The notes under the pieces were generated by a model that was not told where the DNA came from, made no database searches, and saw nothing but the letters and a program-made list of their open reading frames with translations. A stretch of DNA of 20,428 bases from a virus. Position numbers and translations under genes: made by a program. The stretch lies in the IMG/VR virus record IMGVR_UViG_3300018424_000336, positions 1-20,428 of that record. One strand, 5' to 3'. This document shows positions 15,722 through 20,171 of the stretch, piece after piece; position 1 is the first letter of the stretch, and each line of letters begins with the position of its first letter.

Positions 15722-15829
15722 CAGTTATCAACTAGGAGAAAACGGAGAAGAACATCGGACAAACCTCTCCACCCACGAAAATACGGGTTTTTTCGGTTCT
15801 GCACAACCCTATTCCACAAATAAAATTCG

Positions 15830-15854
15830 TTTTTTATCGTTTTTATACGGTTTT
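15830..15854 (+). promoter_or_regulatory. Phased T-tracts upstream of the plus-strand cassette promoter
   Basis: T-runs begin at about 15830, 15840 and 15851, 10-11 bases apart, immediately upstream of the -35 element at 15859. Tracts phased with the helix bend DNA and can act as an UP-like element. The whole gap from 15669 to 15912 (244 bases) holds this, the promoter and the late-leader hairpin; I see no further gene in it. Confidence 0.45.
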
Positions 15855-15858
15855 GATG

Positions 15859-15887
15859 TTGAAATAGGACCATTGGTCCCTTATATT
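15859..15887 (+). promoter_or_regulatory. Sigma70-type promoter with palindromic operator (small-gene cassette)
   Basis: TTGAAA at 15859-15864 and TATATT at 15882-15887 are separated by 17 bases. Inside the spacer, 15867-15879 is a perfect 13-base palindrome GGACCA-T-TGGTCC, a likely repressor site because binding there would block polymerase. The predicted start site near 15894 leads into AAAGGAG and the ATG at 15913. The palindrome differs from the repressor operators at 19287-20143, so another regulator is expected. Confidence 0.65.
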
Positions 15888-15912
15888 ATGCGTATTAACA
15901 AAGGAGAAAGAC

Positions 15913-16188
15913 ATGAACATCTTAGATCGCATCGAACGCCGCTTTACCGAAACCAAGAAGGCTTGCAAGCTCTACGCATCCACTGACGCCGCCGACAAGG
16001 CCGCGAAGCGCGAAATTGCCAAGCTGAACGAGGCGCACGACGCTGACATAGATTGCCCCTACATCGTTACGTTCGTCCCCAGCCAGCAGAAATACACGGT
16101 TGTCTTTGATTTCACTCGCTGGCTGCAACGATACAACAGCGGCACCTACCTCGGCTGGTTCGCTCAGCGCGGCTTTTTCAGCATCTGA
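15913..16188 (+). CDS. First gene of the inverted cassette (91 aa), function unknown
   Basis: ATG 15913 has a strong AAAGGAG six bases upstream and sits about 20 bases after the predicted transcription start. The protein has a basic helical first half (RIERRFTETKKACKLYA, DKAAKREIAKLNEAHDAD) and an aromatic beta-like second half (CPYIVTFVPSQQKYTVVFDF, then RWLQRYNSGTYLGWFAQRG). It could bind nucleic acid or another protein, but no known family is recognised. It is the leading and probably most expressed gene of a plus-strand operon set between two minus-strand operons. A very stable hairpin follows its stop. Confidence 0.7.
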   Translation: MNILDRIERRFTETKKACKLYASTDAADKAAKREIAKLNEAHDADIDCPYIVTFVPSQQKYTVVFDFTRWLQRYNSGTYLGWFAQRGFFSI

Positions 16189-16195
16189 TTACACC

Positions 16196-16215
16196 GCCGG
16201 GGCTTCGGCCCCGGC
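16196..16215 (+). other. Stable UUCG-loop hairpin between cassette genes
   Basis: GCCGGGGC-TTCG-GCCCCGGC is a perfect eight-pair GC stem with the extra-stable C(UUCG)G loop. No T-tract follows, so it is more likely an mRNA stabiliser, processing boundary or partial attenuator than a full terminator. It lies 8 bases after the first cassette gene and 21 bases before the next start. Confidence 0.65.
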
Positions 16216-16236
16216 ACCCAACACAGGAGAGAGACA

Positions 16237-16443
16237 ATGAAAATCGGAAAAACCAAAACGCACCACAAGCTTTACGTCACCGAGCGCGAGCTAGAGGTTC
16301 TTTGCGTTCTCTTTGGCGAGGGCAAGGAAGGTCTGATGATAGACGAGGGTAACATTTCGGACTTCGGCATCGACACCGCTGCGGCTGAGCGTGTGTATCA
16401 AGGGTTATGCAGTGCGCGGGCGCAGTCGCTTGGGGGAGATTGA
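16237..16443 (+). CDS. Second cassette gene (68 aa), function unknown
   Basis: ATG 16237 is preceded by AGGAGAG with good spacing. The protein starts basic (MKIGKTKTHHKLYVTERELEV), has a hydrophobic helix (LCVLFGEGKEGLM) and an Asp/Ala-rich end (SDFGIDTAAAERVYQGLCSARAQ). The pattern YVTERELEVLCVLF recalls a helix that packs on a DNA-binding fold, but no complete HTH is evident. It belongs to the same transcript as the 91-aa gene. Function cannot be assigned. Confidence 0.65.
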   Translation: MKIGKTKTHHKLYVTERELEVLCVLFGEGKEGLMIDEGNISDFGIDTAAAERVYQGLCSARAQSLGGD

Positions 16444-16451
16444 AACCCTAA

Positions 16452-16506
16452 AATGAAACGTTATCGGCAGATACCGTTTCATTCAAAACCCACTATGAAA
16501 CCGTAT
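16452..16506 (+). repeat. Three copies of ATGAAAC(N2)TAT, two forming a long hairpin
   Basis: ATGAAACGTTAT at 16453-16464, the inverted copy (read on the minus strand as ATGAAACGGTAT) at 16471-16482 and ATGAAACCGTAT at 16495-16506. The first two pair: AATGAAACG with CGTTTCATT plus inner TATC/GATA around GGCA, at 16452-16483. The cluster fills the gap between cassette genes, so it may be a protein-binding array, an RNA structure or a two-way terminator. Confidence 0.55.
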
Positions 16507-16524
16507 TGCCTAGAGGAAACAGCC

Positions 16525-16581
16525 ATGACCCCCCAAGACGTTATTCACCTGATCGTTAAAATCATCGATTTCTTGATTTGA
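16525..16581 (+). CDS. Possible 18-aa peptide coupled to the next gene
   Basis: ATG 16525 has GAGG about 9 bases upstream and encodes MTPQDVIHLIVKIIDFLI, an amphipathic hydrophobic peptide. Its stop overlaps the TTG start of the following gene by three to four bases (TTGA). It may be a leader peptide that delivers ribosomes to that non-AUG start, a small membrane-active peptide, or chance. Too short to judge by composition. Confidence 0.35.
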   Translation: MTPQDVIHLIVKIIDFLI

Positions 16582-16739
16582 ACACTACGGAAACACCCAC
16601 CCTTGCCTTCTTCCGGCACTCACCTGACGATCCGCGTCAGTGTGAGTTGGTGGTGGTTTACAACGGCGCGCAGGTGATTGTTCCGGTCGAGCGCCAAGTC
16701 GTCCTTTCACACATTCAAGAGCTTCTGAAATTTCTATGA
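16578..16739 (+). CDS. Small cassette protein with TTG start (53 aa)
   Basis: No ATG is available in this frame (an in-frame stop lies at 16557), so initiation would be at TTG 16578, which overlaps the stop of the 18-aa peptide. The product reads TETPTLAFFRHSPDDPRQCE, then LVVVYNGAQVIVPVERQVVL and SHIQELLKFL: a compact strand-strand-helix pattern with sensible composition. The stop overlaps the next start as ATGA. Coupling on both sides supports a real gene. Function is unknown. Confidence 0.55.
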   Translation: MNTTETPTLAFFRHSPDDPRQCELVVVYNGAQVIVPVERQVVLSHIQELLKFL

Positions 16740-16987
16740 CCCCCGACGATCTCAAGATATTTATGCTGGCGCACGATCTTAGGCAAAAAGACGCTGCCGA
16801 AGCGTTGGGTGTCAGCCCTCGTCACCTTCGCCGAATGCTATGCGGGGAGAGGACCATCACAAAAACAATCCAAAGATTGGTTTACGCCCTTAACGATCTA
16901 GCCCTTGGTAATCAGCAAGCCGGTCAAGGTTATACCGGAGATCGCGGATCGTCCCCCTCCACTCATCATGAACCACCACTGAAATGA
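16736..16987 (+). CDS. Helix-turn-helix regulator at the end of the cassette (83 aa)
   Basis: ATG 16736 overlaps the previous stop as ATGA. Residues 4-50 form a typical XRE-like HTH: LKIFMLAHDLRQKDAAEALG, then VSPRHLRRMLCGERTIT, with the recognition helix around SPRHLRRML. The last 25 residues are unstructured and overlap, on the opposite strand, the 3' end of the early operon by 98 bases. It is the obvious candidate to bind the palindrome in the cassette promoter or the ATGAAAC repeats and so control its own operon. Its DNA targets are inferred only from proximity. Confidence 0.75.
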   Translation: MTPDDLKIFMLAHDLRQKDAAEALGVSPRHLRRMLCGERTITKTIQRLVYALNDLALGNQQAGQGYTGDRGSSPSTHHEPPLK

Positions 16988-17267
16988 CCATAGAGGGGGC
17001 TACAAGCGCCCTGACGTTCTGAAGGTAGGCTTCCCAAAGCCCCTCTTGAGTATCGCCCTCTGAGCCGCCCCTATGGCGTTTTGTGAGGTCGTGAGCGCGG
17101 GGCTGGGGCAGAAGCGTCGCACGCTCATGCAAATCCCGCAGATACGTGGCGGCATCATACTGTCGGTCATCGATTTCCTCGAAGCGATGTAGCCGGTCGA
17201 TCAGCCGCTGGGTCTTGTTGACGTTATGAACCGTGACCGATCCCTTGGGGTCGGACTCACGGACCAT
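16890..17267 (-). CDS. Last early gene, in the position of a late regulator (125 aa), function unknown
   Basis: I place the start at ATG 17267, 14 bases after the preceding stop. The frame extends up to 17378, but there it runs through the previous gene and reads like an out-of-frame shadow. The protein is helical: NVNKTQRLIDRLHRFEEID, DRQYDAATYLRDLHERATLL, an Arg/His-rich linker, then WEAYLQNVRALVAPSMVISVVV and IRDLRYNLDRLADYQGL. This outline recalls alphaproteobacterial DUF6456-type proteins, at low confidence. As the last gene of the early operon, facing the late operon leader, it occupies the place of lambda Q. The end overlaps a convergent gene by 98 bases. Confidence 0.6.
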   Translation of the reverse strand: MVRESDPKGSVTVHNVNKTQRLIDRLHRFEEIDDRQYDAATYLRDLHERATLLPQPRAHDLTKRHRGGSEGDTQEGLWEAYLQNVRALVAPSMVISVVVHDEWRGTIRDLRYNLDRLADYQGLDR

Positions 17268-17280
17268 ATCACCGTCATCT

Positions 17281-17877
17281 CTACCCTCGTTCAGCCTGAC
17301 GCGTCCAATGACGACGCTCTTTTTCAAGTTCGGCTTCGATGCGCTTTCTTCGCTCATAGCGCGGCTCCAGATGCTCAATAAACTCGGATAAGGATGGGAA
17401 AAACTTGTGCGTGCGCTGGAGCGACCTGATCGCCGTCATTACGAGGTCTGCCGGGTACTCGCCCAAAGCGCGGGCCACCTCTCGCATCCGCCCCTCAGTG
17501 TCGGACGCCTTCGAAGCCATTGTCAGGTGCATCTGCATAAGCCCAGCGACAATCATCTCCGGCGGCGCTGGCATCAATGATCGGGCCACTAGCTCCGCAG
17601 CCTTCTCCAAATTCGCCTTCTTCGAAATCTGAAGGCCCTGAACCTCGACCCTCATCGGGTTGTATTTGACTGAGGGAATTAGCTGCACGCCTTGCTTTTG
17701 CAGCGAGGCTGTCAGCGTCTTGTCGGCTTCGGCTGGATACATTTTCGCTAACTTTGCGTTCGTCCCGCCAACCGGCTCCGCGAAGCCACGTTGTTGCATG
17801 TTTGATAAATCGCTCCGGCTGGGCCTCGGCCTCGCACCATCGGGCATAATTGGCAGCGCCTCGGATAATGTTTTCAT
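17281..17877 (-). CDS. Replication-associated protein, helicase-loader position (up to 198 aa)
   Basis: The longest form starts at ATG 17877 with AGAGG six bases upstream, but the first 383 bases lie inside the replication initiator gene in another frame. Internal ATGs at 17847, 17799 and 17742 are alternatives with weaker ribosome sites. The most protein-like part is the C-terminal two thirds: ANLEKAAELVARSLMPAPP, MIVAGLMQMHLTM, then EYPADLVMTAIRSLQRTHKFF and PSLSEFIEHLEPRY, a pattern seen in replication-associated phage proteins of alphaproteobacteria. The location directly after an O-like gene matches lambda P, so a helicase-loader role is plausible but unproven. Confidence 0.6.
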   Translation of the reverse strand: MKTLSEALPIMPDGARPRPSRSDLSNMQQRGFAEPVGGTNAKLAKMYPAEADKTLTASLQKQGVQLIPSVKYNPMRVEVQGLQISKKANLEKAAELVARSLMPAPPEMIVAGLMQMHLTMASKASDTEGRMREVARALGEYPADLVMTAIRSLQRTHKFFPSLSEFIEHLEPRYERRKRIEAELEKERRHWTRQAERG

Positions 17878-18343
17878 AACTGTCCTCTTTCAAAGCCTTC
17901 TCAAACGCTCGGCGAGCGTCTTTCTTTCCAATATGTCGTGGATAGACCGACCAGAACTGATCGAACTGCGCGTCCGTGTCTGACCTAACAACTGGTGGTG
18001 AGGTTACTGGTGGTAAATGCTGTGACTCTCTGTCACCCTTACAAAGTGACTGTGTGTCACTCTGTGGCGGTTCAAGGTGCCGCTCTGTCACCTTGTATAC
18101 GTTTGCACCGCGTTTCCCGTCTCTTCGCCGGGTTTCTTCCGTTTCCAAAAGACCAAGCTGCACCAACGCGTCGACGTGACGGATGATTGAGCGCCGCGAT
18201 AAACCCGTCTTTTTCTCAAGCGTAGAATGTTTGACTTTCCATTGCCCGTCGTGATCGACGTAGTCGGCAAGCGCCAAAAACACGAGCTTGGTGAGGGGCG
18301 GCAGATCGCAAGAAAATGCGAAGTTAAGCGCGGCGATGCTCAT
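17495..18343 (-). CDS. O-like phage replication initiator with winged HTH (282 aa)
   Basis: ATG 18343 overlaps the previous stop as ATGA; earlier in-frame codons lie inside the GcrA-like gene. Residues 1-90 form a winged HTH (PPLTKLVFLALADYVDHDG, then STLEKKTGLSRRSIIRHVDAL and a Lys/Arg wing). A Pro/Ser linker (91-125) follows. Residues 127-192 carry the familiar replication-protein pattern FDQFWSVYPRHIGKKDARRAF and RFIKHATTWLRGAGW. The linker DNA contains three iterons (18022-18091). The last 85 or so residues are Gly/Ser/Arg-rich and overlap the next gene out of frame. The role is origin recognition and recruitment of replication factors. Confidence 0.8.
   Translation of the reverse strand: MSIAALNFAFSCDLPPLTKLVFLALADYVDHDGQWKVKHSTLEKKTGLSRRSIIRHVDALVQLGLLETEETRRRDGKRGANVYKVTERHLEPPQSDTQSLCKGDRESQHLPPVTSPPVVRSDTDAQFDQFWSVYPRHIGKKDARRAFEKALKEDSYENIIRGAANYARWCEAEAQPERFIKHATTWLRGAGWRDERKVSENVSSRSRQDADSLAAKARRAANSLSQIQPDEGRGSGPSDFEEGEFGEGCGASGPIIDASAAGDDCRWAYADAPDNGFEGVRH
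18022..18091. repeat. Three iterons inside the initiator gene (probable replication origin)
   Basis: GTGACTCTCTGTCAC (18022-18036), GTGACTGTGTGTCAC (18046-18060) and GTGCCGCTCTGTCAC (18077-18091) share a GTGAC-N5-GTCAC dyad. They fall in the stretch encoding the linker between the initiator's DNA-binding and C-terminal domains, as lambda origin iterons do inside O. Two ACTGGTGGT direct repeats lie beside them at 17991-17999 and 18006-18014. Confidence 0.65.
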
Positions 18344-18747
18344 GTGATCTCCCTCAAGCCCCGGTTCACCCGGTCGCTGTCCATCAGGCGTTCTGCGTTG
18401 TGCTTGCTGCAAAGACCGTGCAGATAGCCCGGCAGGCGATTGTTCAAGCACCCCGGCGCTGCGCAAATAGAGCCAAAGGTCTCGTAGCGCTTTTCTTGAG
18501 CCAGACGCTCTGCCGCAGCAGCCGCTGCCTTCTGTTCGGCAGTTTTTTTCGCGGATGCCTCGGCGTCCTCTCGCTCTTCTTCCTTGGCCTTTTCACGTAA
18601 ATTCTGACGGAAAATTCGACCGATGACGGCGTTGCGCTCGCGATCAAAATATTCCGCCATCTGCCTGCAAGACCAACCAGCCTTGATGAAATCGACTAGC
18701 TTCTCATCGTCCTCTGGTGACCACGTATGCGCGGGTGCCTTAAACAT
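18340..18747 (-). CDS. GcrA-like transcription regulator with Cys/His tail (135 aa)
   Basis: ATG 18747 overlaps the RusA gene end by 8 bases. Residues 8-50 match the GcrA/Myb-like HTH: HTWSPEDDEKLVDFIKAG, SCRQMAEYF, then RNAVIGRIFRQ; the RNAVIG piece is diagnostic. Residues 51-90 form a charged, Ala/Glu/Lys-rich helix. The end carries C95-x4-C100 and C113-x2-H116, a possible zinc site. Cellular GcrA of alphaproteobacteria works with sigma70 at methylated GANTC promoters. A phage copy may steer host polymerase or read host methylation. The Cys/His tail is unlike the cellular proteins I know. Confidence 0.75.
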   Translation of the reverse strand: MFKAPAHTWSPEDDEKLVDFIKAGWSCRQMAEYFDRERNAVIGRIFRQNLREKAKEEEREDAEASAKKTAEQKAAAAAAERLAQEKRYETFGSICAAPGCLNNRLPGYLHGLCSKHNAERLMDSDRVNRGLREIT

Positions 18748-19084
18748 GGAGCAACGGCAAGATCGTGGTTTGAACCAGACCCTTTTCTCCACCCCAATAA
18801 ACGTTAAGGCGATGCACTTGGCTGTCGTCTTCGAAGACCCCTACCCGCTCAAGCAAGTCCAAGCAGGGCTTCACGATGTTATCCAAGTCACGGCGGCGCT
18901 TGTCAGGTCTGCCGACCGCCATTTCGACCGAAACCGGGCCATCAAAGCTCTGAAGGTTAAAAGCCAAAAGGCGAGCCTCGCCCGCCTCCAGCCAATCGTT
19001 GTAAGCCTTCGTCTTGAACGCCCTGCCACGGCCATAGCGCCAAAGTCGGTTAACGCTCGGCGGGTAAAGGAGATCAATCGTCAT
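18740..19084 (-). CDS. rusA: RusA-family Holliday junction resolvase (114 aa)
   Basis: ATG 19084 overlaps the end of cro by 11 bases. The N terminus has PPSVNRLWRYGRGRAFKTKAY, a pattern seen in the family, and the core RRDLDNIVKPCLDLLERVGVF-type segment with Asp66, Asp68 and Asp86/Asp87 as acidic metal-binding candidates. The length (about 120 aa) fits. RusA dimers cut four-way DNA junctions, aiding recombination and clearing branched DNA before packaging. Its place in the early operon next to replication genes is typical of lambdoid phages. Confidence 0.9.
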   Translation of the reverse strand: MTIDLLYPPSVNRLWRYGRGRAFKTKAYNDWLEAGEARLLAFNLQSFDGPVSVEMAVGRPDKRRRDLDNIVKPCLDLLERVGVFEDDSQVHRLNVYWGGEKGLVQTTILPLLHV

Positions 19085-19277
19085 CACCAAGCCCCACAAG
19101 GTCGAGTATGTCGACGTCGATGTCGTGCCGACGGCAGATTTCAAGGACTGCCTTGGCGCGGCGCACCGGCACCCGGTTTTTTCTCTGCCAGTAGGCGACC
19201 GCCTGCTGCTTGACTCCAGCGGCGTCCGCGAGTTTTTTCTGAGAGCCAACAGCTCTTACAATGTCATCCAATGTCAT
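19074..19277 (-). CDS. cro: Cro-like repressor, YdaS/Cro-type HTH (67 aa)
   Basis: ATG 19277 is the start: the frame extends upstream to 19460 but only through the promoter and operators. Residues 11-35 form the HTH (GSQKKLADAAGVKQQAVAYW), followed by NRVPVRRAKAVLEICRRH and an acidic tail. The gene is divergent from the repressor at 19472 and begins the early operon. Its promoter puts the start site at or beside the ATG, so the message is probably leaderless, with no room for a ribosome site. The role is likely to bind the 19-bp operators and favour lytic growth. Confidence 0.85.
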   Translation of the reverse strand: MTLDDIVRAVGSQKKLADAAGVKQQAVAYWQRKNRVPVRRAKAVLEICRRHDIDVDILDLVGLGDDD

Positions 19278-19283
19278 ATTGCG

Positions 19284-19313
19284 GTTATACAAAATATATT
19301 TGTATTCTGTCAA
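19284..19313 (-). promoter_or_regulatory. cro / early promoter with operator 1
   Basis: Reading the minus strand, TTGACA (19313-19308) and TATAAC (19289-19284) are 18 bases apart. Operator 1, ATACAAA-N5-TTTGTAT at 19287-19305, lies between them with perfect 7+7 symmetry, so a bound repressor would block transcription. Six bases after the -10 comes the cro ATG. Confidence 0.8.
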
Positions 19314-19326
19314 TAACCAAAGATGC

Positions 19327-19353
19327 TTGCTTAACAAAATTTTTTTGTATAAC
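19327..19353 (+). promoter_or_regulatory. Repressor promoter overlapped by operator 2
   Basis: TATAAC at 19348-19353 is an acceptable -10; the only -35-like sequence, TTGCTT (19327-19332), stands 15 bases away, so the promoter is weak. Operator 2, TAACAAA-N5-TTTGTAT at 19332-19350, covers the -10. Its left half is imperfect, which suggests weaker binding than operator 1 and autoregulation of the repressor. Confidence 0.6.
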
Positions 19354-19388
19354 GTTCTTTTTCTTAGTGTTTTGAGAGATAAAAAATC

Positions 19389-19475
19389 ATGACAACAAAA
19401 GACAGGCGTTACAGGATAGCGCGCATCAAAAATCACAGGATTGCGCGAGAGAAAAGCCAAGGAGAGTCAGGATGA
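19389..19475 (+). CDS. Possible 28-aa upstream ORF coupled to the repressor gene
   Basis: ATG 19389 opens a 28-codon frame whose stop overlaps the repressor start as ATGA. The peptide is very basic, with RIAR occurring twice (RRYRIARIKNHRIAREK). The ribosome site is weak (GAGAG). The coding repeat comes from two near copies of ACAGGAT-W-GCGCG at 19411-19423 and 19435-19447, 24 bases apart, so the DNA repeat rather than the peptide may be what matters. Confidence 0.35.
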   Translation: MTTKDRRYRIARIKNHRIAREKSQGESG

Positions 19476-20089
19476 AAATTGCTGATCGAATAAAAAATGC
19501 GCGCGGAGAAAAGGGGCTTTCCCAGAAAAAATTGGCTGAACAGCTGAATGTTCGCCAAGCCACTGTCTCTGCATGGGAGAAAGGCGTCGCGATACCTCGC
19601 GAGGCGGTTTTCCATCAATTAGCCGAGGTGCTCGGTAAGAGCGTAGAATATTTACGTTTCGGCGGAGAACAGATCAGTAACCTTAAAAGGATCGAGGTTC
19701 TTGGAGACGTGCGAGCCGGAGCATGGAGGAACGCGTTGGAATTTGAGGAAGAAGACAAAGAAATCTTGAGTGTGCCTGCGCCGCCGAGGGCATTTAGTTT
19801 AATTGCGCGCGGCGAAAGTATGAACGAGCGCTACCCCGATGGCACATATCTGATCTGCCTACCGATTATAGAATTTGACGAAATCAAAGATGGCGCTGGG
19901 GTAATCGTGCATCGCTCGAACGCCGAGGGGCTTTGGGAAGCCACCGTAAAAGAATACCGATTAAAAGACGGAAAGGCTTATTTGTGGCCGAGATCAGACC
20001 ACCCAGACCACCAAAACCCGCTACTTTATGAAAACGGCGAATCGGTCGAAATCACGGCAATTGTCGTGGGGACGTATCGACCCGAATAA
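19472..20089 (+). CDS. cI: CI/LexA-type autocleaving repressor (205 aa)
   Basis: ATG 19472 has AAGGAG seven bases upstream. Residues 4-60 form an XRE HTH (ADRIKNARGEKGLSQKKLAE, then NVRQATVSAWEKGVAIPRE). The C-terminal S24 peptidase domain has the Ala82-Gly83 cleavage site (VRAGAW), Ser116 in RGESMNERYPDG and Lys160 in ATVKEY, so self-cleavage should be intact. In temperate phages RecA filaments trigger this cleavage after DNA damage, releasing the lytic promoters. The gene lies between operators 1/2 and 3/4, divergent from cro, as in lambda. It supports a temperate lifestyle and SOS induction. Confidence 0.93.
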   Translation: MKIADRIKNARGEKGLSQKKLAEQLNVRQATVSAWEKGVAIPREAVFHQLAEVLGKSVEYLRFGGEQISNLKRIEVLGDVRAGAWRNALEFEEEDKEILSVPAPPRAFSLIARGESMNERYPDGTYLICLPIIEFDEIKDGAGVIVHRSNAEGLWEATVKEYRLKDGKAYLWPRSDHPDHQNPLLYENGESVEITAIVVGTYRPE

Positions 20090-20101
20090 ATAATTTCGGT
20101 T

Positions 20102-20146
20102 ACACAAATTTATTTTGTTGACCTGATACAAATTTAACCGTATCGT
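20102..20146 (+). promoter_or_regulatory. Second operator cluster and rightward early promoter
   Basis: TTGACC (20118-20123) and TATCGT (20141-20146) are 17 bases apart. Operator 3, ACACAAA-N5-TTTGTTG (20102-20120), overlaps the -35. A further site, ATACAAA with a degenerate right half (20126-20143), fills the spacer. The family is the same as near cro, so the repressor probably silences both early transcripts. Confidence 0.7.
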
Positions 20147-20171
20147 TCCTCCTGTCATCAAGGAGGACGAA

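Noticed and set aside
15481-15735. 84-codon plus-strand frame over the 58-aa ORF
   Set aside because: Ser/Pro/Thr low-complexity translation typical of an antisense reading, with no ribosome site; the minus-strand frame is more protein-like and coupled to terS.
15774-15796. Plus-strand terminator ACCC...GGGT followed by six T
   Set aside because: The stem is only four pairs and no plus-strand gene lies upstream to be terminated.
17268-17378. Upstream extension of the last early gene to 17378
   Set aside because: It would run through the coding end of the preceding gene in another frame, and the added residues have shadow character.
17991-18014. ACTGGTGGT repeats as a second iteron type
   Set aside because: They mostly reflect repeated Pro-Pro-Val codons in the linker; two copies are not enough to claim a separate site.
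19278-19460. N-terminal extension of cro up to 19460
   Set aside because: It would translate through both promoters and operators; the HTH protein starts cleanly at 19277.
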